Shown: in pieces, positions 42,640 to 54,289 of the stretch
How positions within the stretch are numbered: position 1 is the first letter of the stretch
Layout: every line of letters begins with the position of its first letter
Assembly: GCF_022581195.2 (NCBI RefSeq)
Contig: NC_061458.1
Coordinates: 13,516,001 to 13,580,000 of the forward strand
Reading direction: 5' to 3'
DNA length: 64,000 nt
Source: Helicoverpa zea
Lineage: Eukaryota > Arthropoda > Insecta > Lepidoptera > Noctuidae
Position numbers and translations under genes: made by a program
The notes under the pieces: model-generated
Databases searched by the model: none
What the model was told of the DNA's origin: nothing
The model's input: the letters and a program-made list of their open reading frames with translations, nothing else

Positions 42640-43060
42640 AGCACCGTGACTCGCAACAGACGCCCGCCGTGTGACGTCACGCGGTCTCACTGCCTGCACT
42701 CGTGGGACCTACGTAACCGGACGCTACGGATGTTTACATTGCAACAAGGAAGGGAATATAACTCAAAAATGAAAAAAAACCGGATCCGACAGCAGGTAGG
42801 ATTTTCGGCTCGGTTCTCCGGCCTGCCTGGTACTGCTCGGTTTGTACGGGCGCTGCGGCAGCACTCAGCTCACAGCGGTCGGTACGAGCGACAGAGTTTC
42901 GACGCTCGGAATGTGTCGCGCGTCACGCCAGAGGGAAAGCGCTGTTATACTGCGAATCTATTTATTGACTGGGGAAGGGAACAATTCTGGTATACATGAT
43001 TTTTGCGAAACTAATCGTTCACGCAGCACACGCAGCGGAAGTTCTCAATAGGAAAAAAAC
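42640..43060. other. CpG-rich stretch, no recognised gene
   Basis: CpG-rich with CGTGTGACGTCACGCGG (CRE-like TGACGTCA) at 42668-42684. A 117-codon plus frame covers it but ends in AT-rich sequence and shows no domain. Could be a regulatory island. Confidence 0.3.
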
Positions 43061-43240
43061 ATCGATTTTGGTGCTTCGCTCCTATTGGTCTTAGCGTAAT
43101 TATGATATATATATATATATATAGCCTATCCCTTCTTGGACAAATGGGCTATTTAACACTGAATTAATTTTTGAAATCGGTTATTCCTGAGATTAAGCAA
43201 ACAAACGTACAAACTCTTCAGCTTCATAATATTAGTAAAC
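43060..43240 (-). repeat. R-family fragment with (AT)n
   Basis: Contains GCTCCTATTGGTCTTAGCG, GAAATCGGTTATTCC, AACAAACGTACAAACTCTTC and an (AT)9-10 tract at about 43106-43125. Confidence 0.55.
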
Positions 43241-43249
43241 ATATGTATT

Positions 43250-46100
43250 TTTATATTGGCTGGATCGTTGCTGGTCAGTTGGTTGCGCCACTCCTTCTTC
43301 CCACCAAAACACAAAGGAAGTGGTGAAGGGTGGGCCCTTCATACTTGTATGATTGTATGTAGCGACGCGCGACGCTACGTAAACTACTACGAAGCGCGCT
43401 ACGAGCGCTACGAGAGCTACGAGAATTTTAATTGTAGAATTCATATATTAGCATGCTTGCATACTGGTTAAAAAGGTACAAATATGCTATGATGTTAAAG
43501 TAAACGATACGTTTCAAAGAATCATGCTCGGCTACCACAAAGTTGCTAAAATTGTAGTGGTCTTTGTTGTTTTATCCAAGAGAGCGCGCGAGATATTCCA
43601 TATTTTATTCAAGGCGTCGTTGAGAGTAATTACTTTGTGTCTGTGAAAGAATTTAGTCTCTCCATTATCGACGTAATTATGTAATTTATGAGCGGCTTAG
43701 CGGAGGTCGGCGTGCGCGCGGCGCCCGCCGGCGAGCGGCGAGCGAGTTATCGCTACTTATTCGATGATCACTGGCCGCCTCAATACGCTTCAAAGAAATC
43801 GCAGAAACACTGATCGACAGTTCCTGAGACAATAACTTTGCTCGAATAATTAGTGTGGCCATTCTACCTGGCCCTGAACCAAATGATGGCGTATTTCGAG
43901 AGTACATCGACGCCTCGTGCACACATTTGTTTTGCCTAAAAGAAGAACAGGCAGGAAACTGCATTTAAAATGACTACATATCCAACATGAATTCAACTAG
44001 CGACGTGGTCAGCACAACTGTAAATCCTACATACACACACAGCGTCAGTTTGCTGATGTATGAAGCTCTGTGGAGATGTGCGTGGAGCAAATGCTTCCCA
44101 AGTCTGCGATGACGTGTGTGCGTCATGAGCGAGGAAATATCCTGACCTACCTGAATTAAAGAAGTCGAGAGCAAGAACAACAAGTTTGGTGATTAATGTT
44201 CATTCCTTGTCACTTCCACATATGAACCCGCACAGAGTGCCTATCCTCTAAACCCTTACGTCCTCAACATTACAGCTATTTGTTTTAGAAGGGTATCTCC
44301 AGCTCGGCCTGCCAGTCTGTGGTCGCTGGTCCGTGTCAGCATTTCTACGATAGCTTTTATTGTTTTCATATGATGGAGAGGTTGGCGCCATGAACCTAAA
44401 ATTTCGCAAACATCCAGGCAACAGAAAATCGCAGCGCACGCTTCCTGTGTGCTGGGAGCCGAAAGCCGGGGGCCGGGAGTCGGGGCCGGGAGTCGGGGGC
44501 CGGGAGTCGGTGGTAACATCCTCCACTCACACGTCTCACAGCTTGTCCCTGGCTACAATTATAACTGAGGGCTTGGCACGCAAGGGCTAATTCAAGGAAT
44601 ACATATGGAGATAAGCCAAGGATGCGCACTTATAGTAAAACATATATTCCTTTAAATGAGAGATTTAGTTGCATGCGCTGTCATCAGAGAGTAGGTTAGC
44701 TGCTAGCGAATGTGCCATTTTGATGCTTTGCCAACTCTTGAAGGAAAACGAAAGCTGCCGATCGTAACTCTCGGATACATACACAGAACGACGACAATAA
44801 CTTACGCAATATTACACAAGTCTAGCCTCAGCATTCCAATGAGAGCGTTACACGAAACAATGAAGGGTAGTGCCGTGATGGTGCATGACGAGTCAGCTCG
44901 TCACTCGTTCCAATCACAGCGCTAATGTGGCGAGTTGTTCGGTATGAGGCGCGCGCGGTCTGGCTTATTTCACGATATCTTGATCAAAAACCTATCAGCG
45001 TTTGATCCGCTCGCCGTTTAAATGAGTATTACGAGACGGCCCTTCATCTGCATTCAAATTGGGGATCAAACAAAAATGCTGTCGTTAGGGGAGCGGGTGG
45101 CGGCAGGCGCGGGGCGAGGGGGGCGCGGGGCTGTTCGCTCGCTGCGATTTATTGTGGTGCTCTGTCCGCGCCGGTCTTCAGCTTGTCAAGTGGCCGCGCT
45201 TTGTGCTGGAAATTCAATTTTGTTTTCCTTTTGTTTATAACAGTTGATATATCCTTTATGATGATTTACTTTTCTTAGTTCATGTTTTCACCGACTAAAA
45301 TATTTAAGAGAGCATGCCTCCGATATTAAATATTTAGTTGGGAATTCCTTTTCCATCTGCAGGAAATTGCGAAAGAAATGTTATTTGTTTGGGCGGTTGA
45401 CACCAGCCTCGTATTTCACAGTATCAGTGTCAGGCGCGGCGCTCACAATCCTTTTCTGCAAGCACACACACATTATACTCATTCACCGGAACAATTTCCT
45501 TCTCTCTTTAAACCTTGCTCTTCCCGTTAGGGACAACAACTTTTTTATATTTACACCTTATGTACTTTTATGTTTCGGAACGCAGTATACGAATTTATAT
45601 CTGTAAGTAATAAAAATAGTATATTTATCATTTCAAGCTGAATTTTGAATAATACTTATGCCTTAGATGCCTATGATATTGTGTTCGGCAGGGGAGGCTG
45701 GTGCTGATGCACTCTCAACATTAGTGAGGACTCGCGCACCAACCACGTGGCCAGATCGAATTATACGTGTTATCGAACATCTGGCCTATCTAAATGTAAA
45801 TCTGAATATCAGATTGTGCGAAGAGGCTCTCGGCGCGGAGGAGCTCGAAATCCGACTGCGGAAGAGGAATAATTGTATCCGCATCTCGGGTACGTCTGCG
45901 GCGCCGGCGGTACTTTAACGGAGATACCACTGTGACTGCCGCCACGTTCACGCTACCCATTGTATATACAATGCATTCAGTTTTACATGTAACAATATAC
46001 ATTCGTGCTTACCTACAAGTAGAAGATAAATGGTATGGCGAATGACAAAAAAAAAATAATTTGACATCTTTTGCATAACCCTAAAATAATGGATACGATT
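43250..46100. other. Mostly unique sequence with CpG-rich islands
   Basis: 43250-43350 is a scrap of the D-tail retroposon. CpG-rich islands at 43365-43430, 43690-43745, 44460-44510 and 45080-45200. 44880-44900 holds TGACGAG-TCAG-CTCGTCA. An 83-codon frame at 45667-45918 looks moderately protein-like but is not recognised. No splice-supported gene was identified. Confidence 0.3.
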
Positions 46101-46104
46101 TTTT

Positions 46105-46235
46105 TCTCCTATAAAAACACAGCAACAAAGATACAACACGATTGGATTTTGTGTTACGTCACTCTAAAGTACAAAGAGACGTGACGTCACGAGCCCCCTC
46201 TCTCAATCTTTGTTGTGTTCCATCTTAGTAAATAT
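46105..46235. repeat. Short repeat (pair with 49390-49550)
   Basis: AACAAAGATACAACACGATTG, GACGTGACGTCACGAGCCCCC and TCTTTGTTG are shared in the same order with 49420-49535. Inverted AACAAAGAT/ATCTTTGTT near the ends suggests a small MITE. Confidence 0.65.
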
Positions 46236-46447
46236 TTAAGGTTTGGTTAAAAAATACTGTCCTTTATTTTTTGCCAATCTAAAATGTGAACTAATCAGGG
46301 CCGAAGTTAGTCTTTTATAATTCTGAACTTTAATTCATTCAATTAAAGAATACATTCAAAATCGGTTTGTCCAAAATTTCCACCGAAAACCTAACATACA
46401 TAACCCATCTAGTTTTTAAAAATTTTTATTTTTAAGTTCCAATTTCT

Positions 46448-46775
46448 CTCTCTGGTCATGGTGGCCCACTGGGTAAAGAACCAACCCCTCAAGTTATGAG
46501 TGTGAGGGTTCGATTCCAGGTCCAATGCAACTTTCATAAGCTTGTGTGTAGTTTCTAAGTATATTTTGGACACCAATGACTGTGTTTGGGGTGGCACGTT
46601 AAACTGCAGGACCCGACTGCCATTTAACATCCTTGGCAGTAATAATGGGTAGTCAAAAGCTAGTAAGTCTGACACCAATCTTACCAAGGGGTATCGGGTA
46701 CTCAGCTGCATCCGGTTAGACTGGAAGCCACCCCAACATATGTAGTTCCGAAAAGGCTCGGGAGATCATGATGAA
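46448..46775 (+). mobile_element. SINE-A copy with tRNA-like head
   Basis: Most complete copy: head GGTGGCCCACTGGGTAAAGA (A-box-like) and GAGGGTTCGATTCCAGGTCC (B-box-like), body with GACACCAATCTTACCAAGGG and GTTAGACTGGAAGCC, end GGCTCGGGAGATCATGATGA. It shows that SINE-A is tRNA-derived. Confidence 0.85.
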
Positions 46776-46779
46776 TTCA

Positions 46780-48640
46780 ATTTCTTGATGTCGCTGTACT
46801 TTGGGCTATCACGCTGCTAAGATTTTTTCAGAATCGGTGGAGTAGGTTTGAGCTATAATTTGAAAACTACGGAAACATTCACTGAGCGTGGCCCGACTTT
46901 TGGCCCGCTCTTGGTCGTTTTTCTACTTATAATATGTATATTAATTTGCTTATTATAGAATAAACATTTTCATTGCTTCACTAAACCGGCCGACGCGACG
47001 GATCCAAAAGCGGAGCAATATCTGTAGGTGTTGGTGTACCGTCCGCTCGAACTAATAACAGCCGCGCTGCAGCACTCGCGCAGAAGGTTCAGCTCTCCAT
47101 GTGCGCTCAGCGCGGCGCGGCGCTCGCGTGTGGCGCTCGACTGCGCCTTCTGCGCGACGCCATGCGCGCCCCTCGCATTCTGGACATTCACTTTAATTTC
47201 CTAGTTCGCTTATTGTTACGTAGCATCGATTGCACGCATTGCTGTGAAGATTCAACTTGTAAAGTAGTTTACACCGTTTTATGAAGCTGCTAGTTTTATT
47301 TTGGTATAAGTTTTGCAAACTTTTTGTAGTTAGACTTGTAGAAACTGTTGTTGCGCTGTGGGTGGCAGTTTGAACTGAAGGGTTTGCTGTCTTGTGTGCC
47401 GAACTCACTGGAAAATTGCATTTTACTGTGTCAACGTTGTAGCGGACGGCGGGCGGCTTGGCGGCGGAGGGCGGGGGGGGGGGGAGGGGACACGCTCGCC
47501 GACGCCTCTGCAGATTGCCGCCCGCGCTGACCCATATACCCAATTTTTAACGTGTTCGCATGTACTGTACATGCAGGCTACAGCACGACGAGCCACTTTG
47601 TAATACTATCACTAAAAACTGGGTTCTTAATCATAGTTAATTAGTAGTTCAAACCCAGCCCCGGGGCTTAGCGTGCATGAGGACCCCTCCATAAACAGCT
47701 GAAGTGCCATTTACTTCGCGCTCCGTACGAACTTCGCCAACTCCCAAAACGTATCAAATGGAAAACATCAAACAAGATGGAAGATTACACAGAAAGTTGA
47801 GGAAACTTTGCCAGAGCCCCGTTATGGCCAAGTATTTACTTATTGTTACTTTGTTTTATTACATTCGGCTATTACAGACGCTTTGGGTTCTCAACAGATT
47901 GTTTCGTTCAGCGGAATTTCCAGCGGGCTCACCCGTGAGCGTGGCGTGGGCTGCACCGGCCGCCGGACCCACTGTTCCAGTACTGAACTGATATGCTTGC
48001 CTCACTGTTAGCCTAAAATCGGATTATTTTTTGAATTATAAGTATGTATGTATCTCTGCTCTTTTGATGCAATAAAATATAATTCATTGTTAGGCGGACG
48101 GCAATACGATGCTTGTTATTGACGTGCACCAAGTGGTCCCCTGGGGAACCGCGAAACACCTAGTATCGTAATAAATCAGAGTATTTCTGTTTGACAGCTT
48201 TCTAACCCCTCCCCCCTCGCTGCCCCCCAGCTCCCCACGGATAAACAGGAGTGTTGTAGTTGCAAATGAATTTTCACGCGATGTTTATAAGCATGTAACA
48301 TAGACTTGATTTATATTTTACCGATTTGCTTTATTGTTCTAGGATATCTTTAATAAGGCGAGATTCCACCAGAATGTTCTGTTCGCTAGAGCGAGTACAC
48401 CAAAGTAAACATATGTGTTTAGCACACAGATGGAATGTCTCTCTAACAGCTGCAAAGTAACAACCTTTTTTTGGCATCTTGCAGTTCAGCCTAAGAGGCC
48501 GTCAGCCGTGTACTGCTTAGCCGGATTTTTACTGTGGATGCCTTTACTAAATATATATAGAATTGAAGTAATCTAGCTAGCCAAAGATAACGCACTTTAT
48601 ATTAATCCGTTAAGTAGTTGAACTTTTTTTCATCTATATA
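46780..48640. other. Unassigned, with CpG-rich islands
   Basis: CpG-rich patches at 47040-47170 (perfect 11-bp stem CGCGCAGAAGG / CCTTCTGCGCG at 47077-47087 and 47146-47156), 47440-47530 (with a G run of 10) and 47920-47970. Short frames here have no homology I recognise. Confidence 0.3.
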
Positions 48641-48900
48641 ATATATAATACATATAATAAATCTGTAAAAAAACTGTGTCTGTACATTGAATATATTAAA
48701 AAAATAATAATTGGGTGGGGTTTAGAAACAGTAATGGAGCACAAATCCAAAAAAAAAATTCTGTCTGTATGTCTGTATGTCTGTATGTCTGTATGTCTGT
48801 TTGTTTGTACACGCTAATCTTCCGAACTACTGAACGGATTTCAATGATTTTTTCTTTGTTGTATTAGTATTAAGCCTGGTCAACATATAGGCTATAATTT
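48640..48900 (+). repeat. R-family 5' part with (TGTATGTC)n
   Basis: Contains five TGTCTGTA/TGTATGTC units at 48763-48800 and TACTGAACGGATTTCAATG. Confidence 0.65.
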
Positions 48901-49385
48901 ATCTTCGAAACTTGAAGACCTGATGCAGAACTCCAACAGACCAATAAAACTATAAGAGATACAAATATGGTGCCGTGGCAAAAATTGTTTCATTTGATGA
49001 GCATTTTCAGCTGAGACAATAAATTTTAAGATCTGGAACACCTGATGTGGAACCCCAAGAGCCCAGCTTCTCTGTACCATATACAGGTATGACGTTTTAG
49101 CAAAAGTTGTTCAATTTGATAAGCACTTTCTATTGACTTATACAAATTGAAGATCTAAAACATCTGATGTGGAACTCCAGGGCCCAGCCAGACTATAGCA
49201 TATAGAGGTATGACGTTTTAGCAAAAGTTGTTCAATCTGATAAGCACTCTCTGTTGACTTATAAAAATTGAAGATGTAAAACACATGATGTGGAACTCCA
49301 GGAGCCCTGCTAGACTATATGAAGCATATGAAGATATGACGTTTTAGCAAAAGTGGTTCAATCTGATAAGCACTCTCTATTGACG
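48900..49385. repeat. ~122-bp tandem repeat, four copies
   Basis: The word GATGTGGAACTCC (GATGCAGAACTCC in copy one) starts at 48922, 49044, 49166 and 49287; units share GACGTTTTAGCAAAAGTTGT and GATAAGCACT. The first copy is the most diverged. No coding capacity. Confidence 0.88.
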
Positions 49386-49389
49386 CATT

Positions 49390-49550
49390 TTTCTTTTCTC
49401 TCTCACACAAACAAATAATAACGAAGATACAACAACGCTTGATTTTCGGGTTAAGTCACTGCTTAGTACAAATTTTACATACCTAGACGTGGCGTCACGA
49501 GCCCCCACTCTCTAACTTTGTTGCATTATATCTCATTATTATTTTGTATG
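49390..49550. repeat. Short repeat (pair with 46105-46235)
   Basis: Diverged second copy: GAAGATACAACAACGCTTGA, GACGTGGCGTCACGAGCCCC, AACTTTGTTGCATT. Confidence 0.6.
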
Positions 49551-49559
49551 TCTCTTCCA

Positions 49560-50215
49560 GACCTCGGGACTACAGAGTTCCGAATTTTTGGGAGGCAAAC
49601 GTGGGGCCGAAGCCAACACGCTGAAGTCCTTTTGAGACAACTTTAATGAAATGGTGACACAAAACCGACGATTATCCCTTTATACACTATAGAAATGAAT
49701 CCAAGGACAATCCCCGGTGGACGTCGTTAAAAAAAAGACAATCCCCGGTTCTGTGCTAAACTATTGCTAACTATGGAGGAAAACTACTTGGGCTATTGTG
49801 ATGGGATGTTAGTGGATGACAATGTATTAGGTACATGTAAAAACGGCAGGTGGAGACTCGCCACCTCACTTACTGGGCCCCCGGGAACCAGTCACTGAAT
49901 AGCAACAAGAGGGCAACAGGGACATGAGCGGCTGAAGGGTGAGAATACCTCGGCGGACTTTAAACGCAGATTACGCGCTCCCTGTGCTTACCATGAGGCA
50001 CCTATCCTCCGAGCAGGGCTACTAATCCTGCTTTAGCGACTCCACTCTGGACGGCCAAGGCAAGCCAGAGGCGTGAGACCTACCCCCGTCATGGTTCACT
50101 CCGACCGGCCGGAGATGGGGGACAGTATACACTCCCTGGAGAACTCAGTATACATAGCCCCGCGGGGTCGCTACTCCCCGTCATCAGCCTCAGATGTCCT
50201 GCGGTGCCTATATCT
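49560..50215 (+). mobile_element. R1-like LINE fragments
   Basis: 49560-49737 ends GTGGACGTCGTTAAAAAAAA, the same 3' end plus poly(A) seen inverted at 15670. 49830-50215 (GGTGGAGACTCGCCACCTCA, CTACTCCCCGTCATCAGCCT) is balanced, repeat-like sequence probably from the same or a related LINE. No intact frame. Confidence 0.5.
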
Positions 50216-50219
50216 CATT

Positions 50220-50610
50220 ATTATTGTCGTTATTATCTCAAGAGCCTTTGTCCCAATTATGTTAGGGTCGACTTCCAGTCACGATGCAACTGAGTACCAG
50301 TGTTTTACAAGGAGCGACTGCCTATCTGACCTCCACAACCCGGTTACCCGCTCAACCCAACACCCCTTGGTAAGACTTACTGGCTTCTGACTACCCATAA
50401 CGACTGCCAAGAATGGAATGTTCAATGACAGTCGGAACCTACAGTTTAACATCCCCTCCAAATAACGGTCGTTGGTATCCAAAATATACGTAGAAAGTAC
50501 ATACGAACTTAGAAAAGTTGCATTGGCAAGCACTTGCCAGACCTGGAATTAAAGACGCACGCTCATACTTAAGAGATTGGTTCTCTACCCACTAAACCAC
50601 CACGAATTCC
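50220..50610 (-). mobile_element. SINE-A copy
   Basis: Minus-strand copy with body words CAATTATGTTAGGGTCGAC, CAACCCGGTTACCCG and GGCTTCTGACTACCCATAAC; the head region at 50540-50610 is diverged but still ends in CCACTAAACCACCACG. Confidence 0.8.
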
Positions 50611-50689
50611 ACTAAGTCACCACGACATTAAATAGATGATATTTAATGTTTTTTTACGTAATATTTTTGCCACACACAACTTAAATGCG

Positions 50690-50825
50690 GACTAATTAGA
50701 ATCACTACTTTTATCCCTATGTTCACGTCTATTGCGACTATTCAGATCTTTGATTTTGCTGACCCCGTAGTCGCTGGCATAAGGGACAGGATCCGCGTAC
50801 GAAGTCGCGGGCAGAAGCTAGTTAT
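50690..50825 (+). repeat. R-family 3' end
   Basis: Ends GTACGAAGTCGCGGGCAGAAGCTAGTT; 5' half missing. Confidence 0.6.
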
Positions 50826-50894
50826 TTAAATAAAGAAGAAATATTATACAAAACGAATGAAATTAACAATAATGGCGTCCACGGCCGATTTCGA

Positions 50895-51228
50895 CCATGG
50901 CGGCTGTACTCATATAAGGAGATCAGCCAGCTGTGCAGGACATATTATAGTGCACGAGCATTAGCGCAGACACAAGTGTACTCACTATTCCTTTACTCTC
51001 ATAACCCGATGGGACGGCAATCCGACACGACCGAAGAGAGATCATTCGTAGGACCGACATTTACGTGCTCTCCGATGTATGGATGAATCAATCACCAACT
51101 TCCAGACTACGGACTGCTTTGTGAAAGTTTTAGAAAACCCACAAAGCGATTTCGGCCCAACCCGGGAATCGAACCCGAGACCTCAGGTGCAGCAGCCGCG
51201 CTTGCGACCACTAGACCAACGAGGCAGA
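50895..51228 (-). mobile_element. SINE-B copy, full length
   Basis: The minus strand starts CTGCCTCGTTGGTCTAGTGG (A-box) and GAGGTCTCGGGTTCGATTCC (B-box), then CGAAATCGCTTTGTGGGTTT, and runs to the TGATCTCCTTATATGAGTAC end. Best-preserved tRNA-like head of the family. Confidence 0.88.
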
Positions 51229-51234
51229 TATTAG

Positions 51235-51515
51235 TATGAATCCAAACTAATATTATAAATGCGAAAGTAACTCTGTCTGTCTGTCTTTCTGTCTGTCTGT
51301 CTTTTCTTCACGCCTAAACTACTGAACCGATTTGTGTGAAATTTGGTACAGACATAGTTTGAAACTTGAGAAAGGACATAGGATAGTTTTTATTTTAAAA
51401 AAAATAAAAATAAAATTATTCCGGACATATAGCGCCATCTATTGGTCAAATCAAAAATCTGCTGGTAGTCACTATTCCACGCGAACGAAGTTGCGGGCAA
51501 AAGCTAGTAAACTAT
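51235..51515 (+). repeat. R-family repeat, full length, with (CTGT)n
   Basis: Starts CTAATATTATAAATGCGAAAG, contains (TCTG)n at 51270-51300 and TACTGAACCGATTTGTGTGA, ends GAACGAAGTTGCGGGCAAAAGCTAGTA. 51520-51960 holds nothing recognised. Confidence 0.85.
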
Positions 51516-51969
51516 AAAATTAAATATACATTATTCAATCCAATGGAAGAGACGAGGGGGAGGAAAGGGTTGCACTTCCATTCCTCTGCTACTGGTCATA
51601 TACCTACCAGCACTCACTCCCTTCTCATTGCTGTCATCTGTCAGACAAGCCATTCCAGTTTAGTTCGGTGTAGCTCTCCCTCTCAACACGTCGATGCATC
51701 CTTGTGGCATGTTGTGTTCCATCCCTCTTCATTACATTACATGCCCGTAACGTGACAACCGCATAGTCCCATTGCACACTGTATCAAAAACATGACAAAA
51801 GATGCTCCACTATTTGGCCAGTTTTGATGCTGGCTTCCGAATTTTGTTGCATTTGTGTGGTTTTATTTGATTTGTGTAAATATTGTTTACCTACAACTAA
51901 ATACAGTACGTCGATTCTATAAAATCTCACAACTCACTTCGACATCACTCTCACTTCGCATTCGTTCTA

Positions 51970-52291
51970 AAGGTAGAAATCCGTGGACGCGACAATAGTC
52001 AACCTATGAAAATGTATGGCACCGTTGCCGAGGCCCGTGACAGTCGCCCGCGGCCGACGAATTTCGTAAGCTGCTCGCGGCATTGTCAACTATTTAATTC
52101 TGGTTTTACTAAAATTCTATAGATGTTATTAAGCGCTAGACCATGTTGAGAAGCGTACGGCCGCGAGCGGCTCACGAAATTCGTCGGCCGCGCGCGACTG
52201 TCGCGGCCCTCGGCTGCGGTGCCATACATTTTCATAGGTTGACTATTGTCGCGCGCGGCTGCGACAATCGCGACCCACGGAATTCTACCTT
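51970..52291. mobile_element. Palindromic MITE/foldback, ~322 bp
   Basis: AAGGTAGAAATCCGTGG at the left and the inverse of AAGGTAGAATTCCGTGG at the right. Arms of ~140 bp include CAATAGTCAACCTATGAAAA and its inverse, and CGGCCGACGAATTTCGT and its inverse; the loop is AT-rich. The target duplication is unclear. Confidence 0.75.
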
Positions 52292-53055
52292 AAAGTTTCG
52301 TGATTGACATTGTCAAACTACACTAGCGCTACTCTTTCGAGCGTGTTGACAAGTTGAACTAAATTAAATTCGAGATTTTGACAGACCTGTCAAAATCTGT
52401 CTATCTATAGGGGAGGTAGGGGAGAGATGGGCAGTTGGGAGACATGATCAAATCAGAATAAAAGGGGGGTCCTTTTATTCTGATTTGATCATAGTTTTCT
52501 TTTTTTTTATTGGGTAGTTTACGTTACCGACTGGTAACGGTGTTCATCCATAGACTATCTGTCATTTCTGTGAGTTGTCAAGAACAAACACTCGTAAAAG
52601 TACTTAAATATTTTGTTGCGGTTTCGGATCGTTATAAAGAGAAAACTAATGAAAGGTATGTGTATTTTCTATTATTAATGATTGATTGTCAAAATCTCCA
52701 GTTACGATTATAGTAAGTCGATGCAATCCACACCTATTATACCTCTAGAAGAGGTACTACAGCAATAGTTTATGGGCCCCACGTTTTTATTTTAGTCTAA
52801 TATGACCGGGACCACCTACGTAGGTTGACAGGTAAGTAACTATTTTTTATTTTCTAGTTTTCAGTGCACATAAGATAAAACCGTTTTACTTAAAAGTTTC
52901 TTTACAGATTTTGTTTTTAAACTAAGTCAAAAGTGTCCAATGCTCCCTATGGTAGGGAGGCTTGGACATACCATGTAATGTATAATTTGTAAATTTTTGT
53001 TCTTCTTCGTCAGTGAAAATTTGTGAGGTTATAAATCTGCAATAAAAATCCTTTA

Positions 53056-53175
53056 TAGAATCTTGTTTCAGGTACCGTTGCCAACTTGATCTAGGGACTC
53101 CATATTTATCAGCTGTTAATTTTATTTTTTAACCTTTTGATACCTCTTGTATTGCTCGTTATATTAAATCTTTAG
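53056..53175 (-). pseudogene. Pogo-type transposase helix-turn-helix fragment
   Basis: The minus frame reads RAIQEVSKG, stop, KIKLTADKYGVPRSSWQRYL, matching the psq/HTH pattern of pogo transposases (AI-x-V-x-x-G ... A-x-KY-VPRSTL). A second piece, FTDEEEQKFTNY, follows in another frame near 53010. Two stops lie within the domain. Confidence 0.6.
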
Positions 53176-53204
53176 GAATTTCCCGTCGCAGACCATTCTT
53201 TTTA

Positions 53205-53242
53205 ACCCCCGACGCAAAAACGACGGGGTGTTATACGTTTGA

Positions 53243-53300
<58 letters not shown>

Positions 53301-53420
53301 GCATCGTAGCTCCCAAACGGATGATCCGATTGTAATGCGTTTTTTTTTTGTTTAAAAGGAATGTCATTCGGGAGTGTTCTTAGCTATGTTTGGTGGAAAT
53401 CGGTTCAGGTCTTCAAGGTC
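53205..53420 (+). repeat. Interspersed repeat with (GT)n
   Basis: CCCCGACGCAAAAACGACGG, GGTGTTATACGTTTGACGTG and then about 24 GT units (53247-53294), followed by ATCGTAGCTCCCAAACGGAT. A frequent lepidopteran repeat layout. Confidence 0.7.
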
Positions 53421-54289
53421 ATCAGCTCGTTTGTTAGGTGTGATAGAAATGTTACACGCTCAGTTTACTTGCAAGCATATGTGGGATCTAAAATTTGAAA
53501 TACTAATGTCTTCTGGAACCACTGAGCTGGTCTGCTGTTAGGACACGAAGATAGGAGACGTAACCCTGAACTGCCTTTTAGTAAACCCATCGAGTTTGGG
53601 CTCGTTTAATTTGTCTTGACTAGTTTTCTTCATGCTTCTAATTGACGAGAACCTAATGCTGGAAATGGGATGTGGCGGATGAAACCCTAGAATGGTATAT
53701 AACCCTGGATCAACAAAGGTCAATCTTTATTGTTTCTCAATCTGTGCAATTCTCCCAGAGCCAGTTTATCATGAGGATTGTTAAACAGCTTCCTTTGGCT
53801 AAGATCGCATATAGCGAACCCATCATAAAAAGAAGGAAAAATTAAGGAGCTCCTTTAAAATAATAAATTTAAAAAAACCCCCGACCCAAAAAAGTACGCA
53901 ATTATTATGACAAAATGTTATAAACGATAAACCCTATAAAAAGCAAAAAATAACTTTAAACACTACGTAAGTACCAACTAAAGCATGTCAGACTAAACAA
54001 AATTTTGACGTGTCGACGGTTTTATTTAATATCTCGTAATGTTGAAACTGATTGTAATTTTTAGGATAGCTCTTTGATTTTATCTAGCCAAACATAAGAA
54101 ATGGCAATAAAAGTTGATTATCTGTAAAATCTGATTTTTTATGCAATAAATGTGAAAAAGTGCCCATCCCTCCCCTACCTCCCCTAAAGTATGAAATGAC
54201 ATTTCGAATCGAAGTGAAATGCGAGTTGTTGTTCGAATTTTATAGAATCGCAGGACAGGTAATATTACGCACGCTACGATAAAAAGGCC

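Larger units (their letters stand above)
52410..54184 (-). mobile_element. Pogo-like TIR transposon remnant, 1775 bp
   Basis: Inverted ends GGGGAGGTAGGGGAG are flanked by TA (52408-52409 and 54185-54186). A decayed N-terminal helix-turn-helix of a pogo-type transposase is visible on the minus strand at 53175-53056. The catalytic domain is missing. Other repeats lie inside: 52700-52920 (relative of 6118-6571) and the GT-microsatellite repeat 53205-53420. Confidence 0.75.

Noticed and set aside
42646..42999. 117-codon plus frame in a CpG-rich patch
   Set aside because: No known domain and no splice context; reads like chance in GC-rich DNA.
48900..49385. CRISPR-like regular repeats
   Set aside because: Whole 122-bp units are tandem without unique spacers, and the genome is eukaryotic; also true for the 147-bp, 120-bp and 75-bp arrays.
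50895..51228. tRNA gene (GGTTCGATTCC B-box and tRNA-like start)
   Set aside because: The sequence continues as a repeated SINE body and lacks a proper acceptor stem and anticodon arm; the same holds for 17640-17705, 27890-27930 and 46448-46520.
53538..53723. 61-codon minus frame with GFHPPHPIS considered as the C-terminus of the pogo transposase
   Set aside because: On that strand it lies upstream of the helix-turn-helix, the wrong order for a C-terminal domain.
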